From Pseudothermotoga sp. (lineage in GTDB: Bacteria; Thermotogota; Thermotogae; Thermotogales; DSM-5069): a stretch of 64,000 bases of DNA. Location: positions 40,915-104,914 of the forward strand of contig JANXCS010000008.1 of NCBI GenBank assembly GCA_025060105.1, in the 5' to 3' direction. Of the stretch, positions 37,160-47,089 are shown piece by piece. Positions within the stretch are counted from its first letter, which is position 1. The number at the start of each line of letters is the position of its first letter. The position numbers and the translations under genes are program-made. Below the pieces are notes generated by a model, which was given only the letters and a program-made list of their open reading frames with translations, had not been told where the DNA came from and ran no database searches.

Positions 37160-37783
37160 ATAAGACTCGCAGAGGCTGTTGAAACAATAAGACACGAAGC
37201 AGCCCCTTTGGTGGAAGCAAGGTTCAAGCAGTTCCAAGATCTCGGAAAGAACGGCTCTGAGGAACAACTCTACAGTGAACTTTGCTTTTGTATACTCACT
37301 GCGAACTGGAGTGCTAAAGGTGGTATTGAAGCACAACGATTGATAGGTACCGAAGGTTTTGTCAACATGGACGAGGAAAAATTAACTCAAATACTGGTGA
37401 AACTACACCATCGTTATCCAAAAGCTAGGGCATCTTACATCGTGAAGAACAGGTGGATTGTGGGTCGTCTCAGGTCCTTATTATCTCTACCCCCTTTACA
37501 AGCTCGAGAATGGCTGGTAAAAAATGTTTGGGGAATCGGTTACAAAGAGGCCAGTCATTTTTTGAGGAACACAGGCATCGAAGAGCTTGCGATATTGGAC
37601 AGACACGTGTTGTCACTGATGGTACGGTATGGATTGATCGATTCTCTGCCGAAAGCGCTCACAAAACAAAGGTATCTGAATCTAGAGGGATTGCTCAAAC
37701 AAGAGGCTGATCATTTTGGGGAGTCAGTCGGGAAGTTCGATCTGTACCTTTGGTATTTTGTGAAGAAAACTGTGGAAAAGTAG
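37160..37783 (+). CDS. ogg: 8-oxoguanine DNA glycosylase, OGG2 type; start disrupted or non-canonical
   Basis: About 207 residues if read from 37160. The HhH-GPD core has NVWGIGYKEASHFLRN, with the catalytic lysine, and AILDRHV, with the catalytic aspartate. It removes 8-oxoguanine and nicks DNA. The in-frame sequence upstream of the first standard start (TTG 37208) reads IRLAEAVETIRHEAAPL and aligns with the Thermotoga maritima OGG N-terminus as I recall it, so it is genuine protein. Yet the only ATG after the GGAGGTG site (37155) reads ATG-AAA-TAA. Adding one A to the AAA run would give an intact ORF. Otherwise ATA (37160), 9 nt after GGAGG, would have to initiate. Confidence 0.8.
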   Translation: MRLAEAVETIRHEAAPLVEARFKQFQDLGKNGSEEQLYSELCFCILTANWSAKGGIEAQRLIGTEGFVNMDEEKLTQILVKLHHRYPKARASYIVKNRWIVGRLRSLLSLPPLQAREWLVKNVWGIGYKEASHFLRNTGIEELAILDRHVLSLMVRYGLIDSLPKALTKQRYLNLEGLLKQEADHFGESVGKFDLYLWYFVKKTVEK

Positions 37784-37796
37784 GAGGCATACGCCG

Positions 37797-39215
37797 ATGG
37801 TGAGAGTTAGGTTTGCACCCAGTCCAACGGGATTTCTCCACGTTGGAGGAGCGAGAACAGCTTTGTTCAATTATCTTTTTGCGAAGCGGTTCAAAGGAAT
37901 TTTTGTCCTCAGAATAGAAGACACCGACATCGCTCGCTCAGAACGTATCTTTGAGAGAAACTTGATGGATTCTCTCCGATGGCTCGGTATCGATTGGGAT
38001 GAGGGACCAGACGTCGGAGGAGCCTATGGTCCTTACAGGCAGAGTGAGAGACTGCAGATTTACAAAGAGTACGCTGAAAAGCTGGTCAGCGAGAATAAAG
38101 CTTACAAGGTCTACGCGTATCCAGAGGAGATAGAAAGATTGAGAGAAGAACTCTTGAGCAAAAACTTACCGCCACACTATACGCGTGAGATGTTCGAGCG
38201 ATTCGCAACGAAAGAGAGGATCAGAGAGTATGAAGAGAAAGGTTTGCAACCAGTCATATACTTTTCGATGCCGAGAAAGACGATCGTTCACAACGATCTC
38301 ATAAAGGGTCAAGTGGTGTTCAGCGAGGGATCCGTTGGTGATTTTGTACTGCTTAGGAGCAACGGTATGCCAACGTACAACTTCGCATGTGTTGTTGATG
38401 ATATGCTCATGAAGATAACCCATGTGATAAGGGGGGACGATCATTTACCGAACACCGTTAAGCAACTGGCTCTGTACGAAGCTTTCGGTGTTGAACCCCC
38501 TCAAATCGGTCACGTATCGATGATCTTAGGACCAGATGGAAAGAAATTGAGTAAACGTCATGGTGCAACCTCAGTCGAAGAATTCCGTGCGAGAGGATAC
38601 CTACCAGAAGCAGTGGTGAACTATCTTGCACTGCTTGGTTGGTCTCCTCCTGACGCTCAAGAAATAATGTCAATGGACGAAATGATAGAGAAGTTTTCCA
38701 TAGATCGTGTCAGCAAAAATCCGGCCATATTCGACCCCGGGAAATTGAAATGGATGAACGGACATTACATAAGAAAGTCTACCGTTCAGAGGATTGTAGA
38801 GTTGTTGATTCCCTACATAGAAGCAAGAAAATGGACTTACAAAAATAGAGATTGGCTCGAGCGTGTGTTGCTCTCAGTTCGAGATCGTCTGCACACGCTC
38901 GAAGAATTCACAGAGCTTGCAGATTTCTTCTTCGTCAGACCTGAAGTAATCGTAGAAGTCGATGAACAAGTTCGTCAAGGATTGCTTGAGTGCGCGCTCA
39001 GGTTAGAAAGAAATGGTGAGCTCTCGAAAGAGCAACTCGTGGCTGTGTTCCGTGAAGTGGTCAAACAATTGAAGCTGAACGCTAAAGATTTCTACATGGC
39101 CCTCAGAAAGGCTCTAACAGGTAAAAACGAGGGACCAGAATTGGTGGATATTGTAACAATACTTGGAGCGTTAGAAACCGCATCTAGAATCAAGAAAGCA
39201 TTGGGGGTAGAATGA
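37797..39215 (+). CDS. gltX: Glutamyl-tRNA synthetase
   Basis: 472 residues. Class I signatures: PSPTGFLHVGGAR at the N-terminus (HIGH-like) and KKLSKRHGA near residue 245 (KMSKS-like). The anticodon-binding helical domain follows. Thermotogae usually carry two GluRS paralogues, one of which can charge tRNA-Gln. Which one this is cannot be told by eye. The ATG has GTAGGAGG upstream, 13 bp after ogg. Confidence 0.94.
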   Translation: MVRVRFAPSPTGFLHVGGARTALFNYLFAKRFKGIFVLRIEDTDIARSERIFERNLMDSLRWLGIDWDEGPDVGGAYGPYRQSERLQIYKEYAEKLVSENKAYKVYAYPEEIERLREELLSKNLPPHYTREMFERFATKERIREYEEKGLQPVIYFSMPRKTIVHNDLIKGQVVFSEGSVGDFVLLRSNGMPTYNFACVVDDMLMKITHVIRGDDHLPNTVKQLALYEAFGVEPPQIGHVSMILGPDGKKLSKRHGATSVEEFRARGYLPEAVVNYLALLGWSPPDAQEIMSMDEMIEKFSIDRVSKNPAIFDPGKLKWMNGHYIRKSTVQRIVELLIPYIEARKWTYKNRDWLERVLLSVRDRLHTLEEFTELADFFFVRPEVIVEVDEQVRQGLLECALRLERNGELSKEQLVAVFREVVKQLKLNAKDFYMALRKALTGKNEGPELVDIVTILGALETASRIKKALGVE

Positions 39216-40609
39216 TGCTTCTCAGAAACACCTTGACAGGTCAACTCGAAAGGTTTGAACCGATCGAACCGGGAACGGTGAGGATGTACGTCTGTGGTCC
39301 CACCGTGTACGGGCTCATACACGTTGGAAATGCCAGACCAATGGTTGTGTTCGATGCTCTTAGAAGATACTTTGAGTACAAAGGTTATCGCGTGCTCATG
39401 GTACAGAATTTCACCGACATAGATGATAAGATCTTAAAACGCGCTGACGAATGGGGTGTTGACTACAAGCAAGTTGCGGAAACTTTCATTCAAGAGTATT
39501 GGAGAGATGCTGCAGCTCTTGGTGTGAGGGCTCCCAATTTTGCTCCCAAAACATCCGATTTCATACCAGAAATCGTGAGAGCGATAGAATTGTTGATAAA
39601 GAAAGGACATGCGTACATCTCCGATGGGGACGTTTATTTCGACGTGAAGAGCTTTCCAAAGTACGGAGAACTTTCCCATCGCAGCCTAGATGAGATGATC
39701 GCTGGTGCGAGGGTTGAAGTCAGTGAGAAAAAGAGATTCCCTCTCGATTTTGCACTCTGGAAGGCAGCCAAACCGGGAGAACCTGCTTGGGATAGTCCAT
39801 GGGGTAAGGGAAGACCCGGTTGGCATATAGAATGCACTATCATGTCAACTAAACTTTTGGGTTCCACTTTAGACATTCATGCAGGTGGAGAAGATCTCAT
39901 CTTTCCCCACCACGAAAACGAAAAGGTGCAGAGTGAAGCGCTCACGGGTAAACAGTTCGTTCGTTATTGGCTTCACAACGCACTGGTGAGAGTCTCCGGA
40001 GACAAGATGAGCAAATCTTTGGGCAACATTTTCGTCTTGAGAGAGGCACTCAAACGGTTCGGCGCTGATGGTTTGAAACTGTACTTTCTCTCTAAGCACT
40101 ACAGAAGTCCCATAGACTTTTCCATAGAAGCTTTGGAAGCGAGCACTAAAGCTGCAAAGAGGATCAACGAGAGTTTCAAGAGACTTGAATCGAAGTTTCC
40201 CTCCATCCCTGTTCCTCCAAACGATGGTTGGATGAACGAACAGAGGCAGAGGTTCACGGAAGCCTTAGATGATGACTTCAACACACCGAGAGCGATCGCC
40301 CAGATTTTTGACCTAGTAGCGGAGTTGAACAAACTCATCGATGAATCTAGAGAAAGACAAGCTTTGAAGGTCTATCACCTTTTAAGAAGGGAATTTTGCC
40401 CGGTACTGGGCTTGTTCGAAGCTGGAACTCAACCATTGAACATCGACGTTGATCCGTTCATACAGTTGATTCTCGAATTGCGAAATGAGTTGAGGCGAAG
40501 AAAATTGTATGATCTGGCTGATGAAGCGAGGAAGAGACTGAAGGATCTTGGTGTGGAGATCCGTGACAATCTCGACGGCTCGACTTATTCCTTCATTGAG
40601 GAGGTATGA
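39212..40609 (+). CDS. cysS: Cysteinyl-tRNA synthetase
   Basis: 465 residues. CGPTVYGLIHVGNARP (HIGH-like, with the first zinc cysteine), WHIECT (second zinc cysteine), HAGGEDLIFPHHENE (zinc histidine region) and GDKMSKSLGN (KMSKS). It charges tRNA-Cys. The ATG overlaps the gltX stop as ATGA, so expression is coupled. Confidence 0.95.
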   Translation: MMLLRNTLTGQLERFEPIEPGTVRMYVCGPTVYGLIHVGNARPMVVFDALRRYFEYKGYRVLMVQNFTDIDDKILKRADEWGVDYKQVAETFIQEYWRDAAALGVRAPNFAPKTSDFIPEIVRAIELLIKKGHAYISDGDVYFDVKSFPKYGELSHRSLDEMIAGARVEVSEKKRFPLDFALWKAAKPGEPAWDSPWGKGRPGWHIECTIMSTKLLGSTLDIHAGGEDLIFPHHENEKVQSEALTGKQFVRYWLHNALVRVSGDKMSKSLGNIFVLREALKRFGADGLKLYFLSKHYRSPIDFSIEALEASTKAAKRINESFKRLESKFPSIPVPPNDGWMNEQRQRFTEALDDDFNTPRAIAQIFDLVAELNKLIDESRERQALKVYHLLRREFCPVLGLFEAGTQPLNIDVDPFIQLILELRNELRRRKLYDLADEARKRLKDLGVEIRDNLDGSTYSFIEEV

Positions 40610-40612
40610 GCA

Positions 40613-41887
40613 ATGTGGGAGCACGTGAGACTCATCGATCCTGAAATATATCAAATCATCGTTGGTGAACTTAAGAGGCAGGAATACGGCCTTGAACTGA
40701 TCGCATCAGAGAATTTCGTTTCCCCAGCAGTAATGGAAGCTATGGGCAGTGTCCTCACGAACAAGTACGCAGAAGGCTATCCAGGAAAACGTTACTATGG
40801 TGGATGTGAATGGGTTGATAAGGCCGAAGAAATCGCTAGAGAGAGAGCCAAACAATTGTTTAAAGCACAGTATGCGAATGTTCAACCACATTCAGGTTCG
40901 CAGGCAAACATGGCCGCATATCTGGCTGTTGCCGAACCCGGAGATGTACTCATGGGGATGAGTCTCTCACACGGGGGACATCTCACACACGGTGCAAACG
41001 TGAACTTTTCTGGAAAATTTTTCAAGGTGGTTCAGTATGGTGTGGATCCAGAAACGGAAATGATAGATTACGATGCCGTCATGAAGTTGGCTCAGGAGTA
41101 CAAACCAAAAATCATAGTAGCTGGTGGAAGCGCATATTCGAGGATAATAGATTTCAAGAGATTCAGGGAAATTGCGGATGAAGTTGGAGCGTACCTCATC
41201 GTGGATATGGCCCATTTCGCTGGATTGGTCGCCGCGGGACTTTATCCGAATCCGGTGGAATATGCACACATCGTAACTTCCACAACCCACAAAACCTTGA
41301 GAGGTCCAAGGGGTGGTCTCATACTCACGAACGATCCGGAACTCTACAAGCAGATCAACAAATGGGTCTTTCCCGGAACGCAAGGTGGACCGCTCATGCA
41401 CGTGATTGCCGCAAAGGCTGTGTGTTTCAAGGAAGCCCTCAGTCCAGGTTTCGTCGAATATCAAAAACACATAGTCGCGAATGCAAAAACACTCGCTGAG
41501 GAATTGTCGAAGCTCGGCTTGAGAATCGTTTCAGGCGGTACCGACACTCATTTGATGCTCGTCGATCTGACATCTACGAACGTGACAGGTAAGGCAGCAG
41601 AGAGAGCTCTCGAAAAATGCGGAATAACAGTGAATAAAAACACAATTCCCAAAGAAACTAGATCTCCCTTCGTTGCCAGCGGAATACGTATAGGTACCCC
41701 TGCTGTCACAACGAGGGGCATGCGTGAAACCGAGATGAAACACATAGCTCTTTTGATACACAAGGTCTTATCAAACATCCTCGATGAAGAAGGGAACATC
41801 TCAGACTCCGTTCAAAGCGAGGTTCAAATGCAAGTCAAGCAACTGTGTGAGAGATTTCCACTCTACGTGGACAAGATAAACTTTTAA
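40613..41887 (+). CDS. glyA: Serine hydroxymethyltransferase
   Basis: 424 residues, normal length. [13 protein letters not shown] and [15 protein letters not shown] are at the N-terminus, and the PLP lysine lies in [14 protein letters not shown] near residue 228. It interconverts serine and glycine and charges tetrahydrofolate with C1 units. Strong GAGGAGG 3 bp after cysS, so it is part of the ogg-gltX-cysS-glyA unit. It converges with hisS, overlapping its end by 4 bp. Confidence 0.96.
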   Translation: MWEHVRLIDPEIYQIIVGELKRQEYGLELIASENFVSPAVMEAMGSVLTNKYAEGYPGKRYYGGCEWVDKAEEIARERAKQLFKAQYANVQPHSGSQANMAAYLAVAEPGDVLMGMSLSHGGHLTHGANVNFSGKFFKVVQYGVDPETEMIDYDAVMKLAQEYKPKIIVAGGSAYSRIIDFKRFREIADEVGAYLIVDMAHFAGLVAAGLYPNPVEYAHIVTSTTHKTLRGPRGGLILTNDPELYKQINKWVFPGTQGGPLMHVIAAKAVCFKEALSPGFVEYQKHIVANAKTLAEELSKLGLRIVSGGTDTHLMLVDLTSTNVTGKAAERALEKCGITVNKNTIPKETRSPFVASGIRIGTPAVTTRGMRETEMKHIALLIHKVLSNILDEEGNISDSVQSEVQMQVKQLCERFPLYVDKINF

Positions 41888-43149
41888 AAATTGGAGCGAT
41901 AAAGTTCGACGATGTAGTCTGTCGCTACGTCTAGACTGACTTCTATTTGTGTGAATTTATCTAGTATTTTCACGTGAGCAACTGAGCGTGACAATTCTTC
42001 ATCACCGAGTATCAAAGCCACTTTGGCTCCGAGTTTATCTGCATGTCTCAACTGAGCGGTGAGTTTCCTGTCACTCACGTCTGTTATTGTGGGAACACCT
42101 CTTTTCCTCAGTTCCTCGGCGATTTTGAATCCTTCGATGGAGGACTTCTCGCCGATGCAAACAACGTAGGCGAAACAAGCTTTTTTTTGAGGAACCTGAA
42201 TACCGTGAATCTTCAGCGCTAATATGAGTCTTTCTATTCCGCATGCAAAACCAAGAGCTGGTGTGCTCTGACCACCGAGCTCTGCAAACAAACCATCGTA
42301 TCTACCACCTGCCAGGATTGTGTTTTGGGCTCCAAGCTCTTTATGTCTTATCTCGAAGACGGTTCTGTTGTAATAATCTAACCCTCTCACGAGGGTACCA
42401 TCTTCGACGAAATTGATCCCCAGTTCGTACAACCTTTTCTTCAATGCATCGTAGTGAGATTGACACTCTTCACACAAAAATTCGAAAGATTTCGGAGCAC
42501 GTTCAGCAACTGCCACATCTATCTTGCAGTCAAGCAATCTGAGCACGTTGGTTTCCATCCGTCTTTTACAATCTTCACACAATTCGTCAACGTGCGATTC
42601 GTAGTATTCCTTCAATTTCTGCCTATACACTGGCCTGCACTTTGGACAACCTATCGAATTCAAATGTAGAACACGATCGCGCACGCCGATCTTGTTTAAA
42701 AAATGTTCAGCGAGCAACAATATTTCAGTATCGGAAGATGGATGTGCGGAACCTATCAACTCAACTCCGAATTGGTGAAACTGTCTGAGACGACCCGCTT
42801 GAGGCCTCTCGTAACGAAACATGGGACCGATGTAGAAAAACCTTTGGGGTAAACCTGCGTTCAACATGGAGTTCTCTATGAAAGCTCTCACCGTGGGTGC
42901 CGTGCCCTCAGGTCTCAAGGTGATGCTCCGACCGCCTTTATCTATGAATGTGTACATTTCTTTTTGAACTATATCGGTGTCTTCACCAACACTCCTCACG
43001 AACAACTCCGTAGGCTCAATGATGGGTGTCCTCAACTCACGATAACCATAAAGATTCGCCACGATGCGCGCATTTTCCTCGATGAAATACCAATAGTCGA
43101 TTTCGTCACCGAATATGTCCTGTGTTCCCTTTATTTTTTCGTACCTCAA
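41884..43149 (-). CDS. hisS: Histidyl-tRNA synthetase
   Basis: 421 residues. Class II features: GTQDIFGDE, motif 2 ([20 protein letters not shown]), the histidine-specific [14 protein letters not shown], and motif 3 ([13 protein letters not shown]). The C-terminal anticodon-binding domain starts near 325. A Cys4-like insertion (CPKC ... CEDC, CEEC) at about 180-240 is typical of this clade of HisRS. It starts at TTG (43147-43149) with GGAGGGAG. Confidence 0.95.
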   Translation of the reverse strand: MRYEKIKGTQDIFGDEIDYWYFIEENARIVANLYGYRELRTPIIEPTELFVRSVGEDTDIVQKEMYTFIDKGGRSITLRPEGTAPTVRAFIENSMLNAGLPQRFFYIGPMFRYERPQAGRLRQFHQFGVELIGSAHPSSDTEILLLAEHFLNKIGVRDRVLHLNSIGCPKCRPVYRQKLKEYYESHVDELCEDCKRRMETNVLRLLDCKIDVAVAERAPKSFEFLCEECQSHYDALKKRLYELGINFVEDGTLVRGLDYYNRTVFEIRHKELGAQNTILAGGRYDGLFAELGGQSTPALGFACGIERLILALKIHGIQVPQKKACFAYVVCIGEKSSIEGFKIAEELRKRGVPTITDVSDRKLTAQLRHADKLGAKVALILGDEELSRSVAHVKILDKFTQIEVSLDVATDYIVELYRSNF

Positions 43150-43170
43150 TTCAATGCTCCCTCCTCTGCT

Positions 43171-44823
43171 TCATGATAGCACGACACCGATTCTTCGAAA
43201 AGTGTCCAAAACATCCTTATCTTCCACAATTTGACTCAACTGATGAAGATCTTTGATAGGACGATTGAGGATTATTTTACTAGCTCTTTTTTCACCGATA
43301 CCTGGAATACATCTGAGTTCTTCGTGACTGGCTTCGTTCAAATAGAAAGGAAATCTCAATGCTGTGAGAGATCTTGGACCGTGGTCAACTACTACCACAT
43401 CTATGGGTTTTTCAACCTCTCCCGGTATACCAACCAAGAAGGGGTACGTACCGAGCTGCCTTGCGAAAGTGAACTTGCCTTCTCGATACTCCGGATAGAC
43501 CTTTCTTAAGATACTACCCACCGGCACAACTCGCTTGAACATAGGTATGTCTATTTCTCGCCTGATGAGTTCTTTGTAGAATCTGTACAGTCTGGAATCC
43601 GGACCTTTTAACTTTTTCAGTTGGGCGTACCTCCAGAGAGGTGTACCAGGTTCCACGATGACTTGCCTGATGTTGATTCTCCTGACAAGTAAACCACTAT
43701 CCAAGATCTTTCTGAGCCAACTGAAGTTTTCTTCGTAAGTCAATCTTGTTTCACCTATCAAACCATACAACAGATTGATACCAGGTAAAAGCTTCGGAAC
43801 ACCCTCAACTCTAACGCCACCTATTTGATTTACTATTTCGATGGCTCTGAGGACTCGCTCCGGATCAATCATGATGTTGTTTTTCTTGAGAACGTTCTTA
43901 TCAAAGCTTTCGACACCAAAGGACAAAACATCCGCTGGTGTATTCCATTTAACCATGATTTCTAAAATCTTGTAGCACTCTTTTTCATGATCGACAATGT
44001 ACATTGGATTAGCATTGTCGTGGTGCAGTACCTCAAGATTCAGACAGCTGTTTCTTATACCTTGATACAATTCTTCGAAAACTTCCGGAACAGGTTTCCC
44101 CCCATTTCTGTCCGAGTAATAAGCCAAAACGTTGGCAGAACGTCCAAACCTGAACGCTCTGCAACCTTGCTTGTAAAGCTCTCTAACTTCCTCTATGACA
44201 TCTTCAACGGGCCTTGAAGTGAACTTCGGATAGAACACGGGCTCTATGCAAAAAGAACAATGAGTGATCCTCTCACAGCCTCTGGAAAGTTCTAATTCAC
44301 ATAAAATGTTTGGATAACGAGGATGTTGCCTTACCAAGGAAGCTCCAAGTAAACTTGCTTCTCTCACAAGTGCCCAATCGTTGGGAAACTTCTTCTTTTC
44401 AAAAAGAACGTTGTACAATTCCACAGCCAAATCTGGCCCGAGACGAATGTCTGCTTTTAAGGCGGAGGTTTTTGCGAAGGATCCACCCTCAGTTGCTTGA
44501 AACTGTGCGTATGGACCAGCAAGTAGGCGCAAGCATGAATCTGAGCAACTGGTGAAGATCCTTTCTACCTCGTGAGGCTTTATCGGTTCTCCTCCAACGT
44601 ATCTTCCCGGTACTGCCACACCACCAACGATCAAAACTAGATCATAGTTTTTGATCGGTTTAAGATCCGTCCAAGTTCTGATCTGATCTATGGTGAAGTA
44701 ATCAACAGAGAAAGATTTCATCATCAGTACTCCTGCGGCGTACCTCACGTAATGACTCACATAAGGAGGAACTCCCAAAGCAGCAGGTTCGTCAACGTAA
44801 CCATCAACGATCAATGCGCGCAT
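43171..44823 (-). CDS. Radical SAM protein with C-terminal helix-hairpin-helix
   Basis: 550 residues. N-terminal Rossmann-like region (about 1-110, with LVLIVGGVAVPGRYVGGEP). The radical SAM cluster motif is the unusual CERITHCSFC (CxxxxxxCxxC, about 187-196) rather than CxxxCxxC. The C-terminal TRAM-like and HhH segment has LRCIPGIGEKRASKI (about 503-517). It resembles an uncharacterised radical SAM family shared with archaea. The HhH suggests nucleic-acid contact, perhaps RNA modification, but this is inference. It lies between the LolA-like gene and hisS in the same direction. Confidence 0.8.
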   Translation of the reverse strand: MRALIVDGYVDEPAALGVPPYVSHYVRYAAGVLMMKSFSVDYFTIDQIRTWTDLKPIKNYDLVLIVGGVAVPGRYVGGEPIKPHEVERIFTSCSDSCLRLLAGPYAQFQATEGGSFAKTSALKADIRLGPDLAVELYNVLFEKKKFPNDWALVREASLLGASLVRQHPRYPNILCELELSRGCERITHCSFCIEPVFYPKFTSRPVEDVIEEVRELYKQGCRAFRFGRSANVLAYYSDRNGGKPVPEVFEELYQGIRNSCLNLEVLHHDNANPMYIVDHEKECYKILEIMVKWNTPADVLSFGVESFDKNVLKKNNIMIDPERVLRAIEIVNQIGGVRVEGVPKLLPGINLLYGLIGETRLTYEENFSWLRKILDSGLLVRRINIRQVIVEPGTPLWRYAQLKKLKGPDSRLYRFYKELIRREIDIPMFKRVVPVGSILRKVYPEYREGKFTFARQLGTYPFLVGIPGEVEKPIDVVVVDHGPRSLTALRFPFYLNEASHEELRCIPGIGEKRASKIILNRPIKDLHQLSQIVEDKDVLDTFRRIGVVLS

Positions 44824-44832
44824 CGAACAAAA

Positions 44833-45648
44833 TCATTTCTCCTTGGTCAGCAAAACCTTCACTTCTTCGAGCACGTTTGGATCCTGAGCGACCAGATATA
44901 GATAATAATCTTTTCCCCTGATTCTGAGAAGTTGCTCGTTCTGTTCAGTGTTGACCGTCACTTCTTTCGAGGAGCACACCATCTTTATGACAGATCCTGA
45001 CTTGTAGTTCGCGATGATCATGACAACATGTTCTTCGCCTATCTTCAATCTCGAGACCGTGTACCAGTTAACGTTCGCCAATATCAGCTTGATCTCATTC
45101 GGTAAATTCACACTCTCTCCAGTGGGACTGATGCCGTAACGTTGAGCAACTTGCTCAAAACTTTCTTTCAAAGTTTCAACGTGTTCGTAAGTGAGCTCGG
45201 TTGTGACACCGTTGAAAACTCTCGTTATTTTCTCTGGCAAACCAGATTCTTTTATAAAAGCTGTGAAGAGTCCTGAATTCGATTCAACGATCACCTTGTA
45301 CTTGCCGTCAAGCTTTTCTACTTTAGATGCTCCTTGCTCTTGAAGCTGTCTTACGAATAGGTCCTCAAGGTCGAGTATCTCCAGTGGGGAATTGCGGTAA
45401 TTGTTCGGTTGACCCAAAATGAAAAAACCTGAGCGCTTTGCCCAAACCAAAAACACAGGATCTAAAACGTGAACGATCTTATCGTTGGGCCATCTGTACA
45501 CCATCTCTATACGGTTCTTTCCAGTTGGTCCTTTTTCAACCACGACCCTTCTTCCAAAATATGAGGCGTTCAAATACAATTCAATGAAAGATTGTGCAAA
45601 CAGTACAGTCGCTATGGTGAAGAGCAAAAAAAACAGCGTTTTCTTCAT
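44833..45648 (-). CDS. Secreted LolA/RseB-like protein
   Basis: 271 residues with a signal peptide (about 1-18, ending FAQ). The mature chain is beta-rich and lacks cysteines in the lipobox position. The layout (a first domain to about 130 with IEMVYRWPNDKIVHVLDPVFLVWA, a second from about 150) recalls the LolA/LppX fold found in lipoprotein carriers and in RseB/MucB, the periplasmic sensors of the sigma-E pathway. Its position directly after a sigma factor and a membrane anti-sigma candidate favours an RseB-like role. Identity to RseB is not evident by eye. Confidence 0.6.
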   Translation of the reverse strand: MKKTLFFLLFTIATVLFAQSFIELYLNASYFGRRVVVEKGPTGKNRIEMVYRWPNDKIVHVLDPVFLVWAKRSGFFILGQPNNYRNSPLEILDLEDLFVRQLQEQGASKVEKLDGKYKVIVESNSGLFTAFIKESGLPEKITRVFNGVTTELTYEHVETLKESFEQVAQRYGISPTGESVNLPNEIKLILANVNWYTVSRLKIGEEHVVMIIANYKSGSVIKMVCSSKEVTVNTEQNEQLLRIRGKDYYLYLVAQDPNVLEEVKVLLTKEK

Positions 45649-45671
45649 CGGTGTATGCTCTCCCAGTTTAT

Positions 45672-46025
45672 TCAGAATCCGTCTCCCACCAGTTTGACTA
45701 AACTCAGATAATCGAACAGCTCAGAAACCACTCTGTTTTCCTCGGTGATGGGTTTGATATTCTGTTTCGGGATCACGTTGAAAATCACATAGAAAACTGT
45801 AGCGAACATGGCTACACCTAGAGCGAGTTCCCAGAGAATTTTGCGAGGCTTGATGAGTCTTCTCATGATCTTTTCTTCGAGCTTTGGGCTCGGCTTGTAG
45901 TCGTACCTTGCTCGAAAAACTTTCAGAACTTCAAAGTAGATCTCAAGGTCTTTCTTTGTGTTGGCGTCCAAAGATTCTTGGTCAAGCTCGCCATCAAGAA
46001 AATCGTTGAACTTTTCCTCACTCAT
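45672..46025 (-). CDS. Putative membrane anti-sigma factor
   Basis: 117 residues: an acidic N-terminal cytoplasmic part (about 1-65, with FNDFLDGELDQESLD resembling the start of anti-sigma domains), one membrane segment (about 68-87), and a short outer tail. There is no HxxxCxxC zinc motif, so it is not a ZAS-type anti-sigma. It overlaps the sigma gene as ATGA with GGAGGAGG, the usual sigma/anti-sigma coupling. Function assigned from context. Confidence 0.7.
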   Translation of the reverse strand: MSEEKFNDFLDGELDQESLDANTKKDLEIYFEVLKVFRARYDYKPSPKLEEKIMRRLIKPRKILWELALGVAMFATVFYVIFNVIPKQNIKPITEENRVVSELFDYLSLVKLVGDGF

Positions 46026-46576
46026 TCACTGGCCTCCTCCAGCAACTTCTTCAACCTTTTTCTCGCATAATGTAGACTACTTTTGACACTCCCTATAGGT
46101 TTCGAAACTATATTGCTTATCTCTTCATAACTCAAGCCATCCACGTCGCGTAGCTTTATCAGCAACCTATCTTCAGGTGATAGTTTATCTAAAGCGTTCA
46201 TGATCCTCTCGTATTCGAGTTCACCCGTAACGGAAGTTTCGGTGTCTGAATCGGAAACCGGATGTTGTGTTGGATGTTCCTCATCTTCTGAAAAATCCGT
46301 CAAAACTTCGCTCCTTCTTTTGTACCTGGCAAGATAATCTTTGCACACATTGACTGCGATTCTATATATCCACGTTGAAAGTTTTGAATCTCCCTTAAAC
46401 TTCTTTATACTTTTGAATATCCTGAGCATCACATCTTGTACCACATCGTCAACGTCATCCGAACCAATGTAAGATCTTGCGATCGAACCTATCTTTCCTG
46501 CGTACTCTCTATAAAGAATTCTAAAAGCTTTTTCATCACCACGTCTCAATCCCTCGATGAGTTCCTCGTCGCGCAT
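46022..46576 (-). CDS. RNA polymerase ECF-type sigma factor
   Basis: 184 residues. Region 2 spans about 10-90, with VDDVVQDVMLRIFKSIKKFKGDSKLSTWIYRIAVN and DYLARYKRR. A variable acidic linker (about 92-118) follows. Region 4 spans about 125-180, with KLSPEDRLLIKLRDVDGLSYEEISNIVSKPIGSVKSSLHYARKRL. It is of the RpoE group. The gene lies 33 bp downstream of the DUF501 gene. Whether it has its own promoter is unclear. Confidence 0.93.
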   Translation of the reverse strand: MRDEELIEGLRRGDEKAFRILYREYAGKIGSIARSYIGSDDVDDVVQDVMLRIFKSIKKFKGDSKLSTWIYRIAVNVCKDYLARYKRRSEVLTDFSEDEEHPTQHPVSDSDTETSVTGELEYERIMNALDKLSPEDRLLIKLRDVDGLSYEEISNIVSKPIGSVKSSLHYARKRLKKLLEEASE

Positions 46577-46609
46577 CCTCTTCCTCCTATTTTGACCAAC
46601 CCACGCCGT

Positions 46610-47089
46610 TCAGAGTTCACGACATATAACACGGTTGTCTTCACAAAAAGGTTTTCCAACCATGCTCAAAATTCTCTCGCCAACGGGATTCATGACACCA
46701 GCTAAATAATCCGCCACGTGTAGATGGAGACACTTCACACTTTCGAGGTTACGTATCCCTCCAGTGCCCATTTCCGAAAAGATCCTTCTGATCGTTTCTT
46801 TCTCTAAAACGTCGTTTCTGAGTTTTCTGATGACATCGTGCGCTTGAATGTATGATCTTTTAAACTCCTGATCTTGTTCTATCATTGATTCGAACTTCTT
46901 GATCCAACCGTTCGCTTCGAGCCTTGAAACTTCCTTGACCAATTTGGGACACACAAGCCAAAAAAGCGTAGGAAAAGGCTTCCCATCGATTTCACAATCG
47001 TTTTCTATAACAACGGGAAATCCATAATTGCATCTCATTACGATGCGCCTCACACCAGAGATTTTTCTCTTCAATTGTTTTTCAAGCAT
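46610..47089 (-). CDS. DUF501 family protein
   Basis: About 159 residues from the ATG that overlaps the prmA stop as TGATG. An ATG two codons upstream (47095) is equally possible. LEKQLKRKISGVRRIVMRCNYGFPVVIEN is the DUF501 opening, FPTLFWLVCPKL the middle, and MGTGGIRNLESVKCLHLHVADYLAGVMNPVG the conserved end with CxHxH. Function unknown. In actinobacteria the gene sits near ftsB and ppx. Conserved Cys and His residues hint at a metal site. Confidence 0.85.
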   Translation of the reverse strand: MLEKQLKRKISGVRRIVMRCNYGFPVVIENDCEIDGKPFPTLFWLVCPKLVKEVSRLEANGWIKKFESMIEQDQEFKRSYIQAHDVIRKLRNDVLEKETIRRIFSEMGTGGIRNLESVKCLHLHVADYLAGVMNPVGERILSMVGKPFCEDNRVICREL

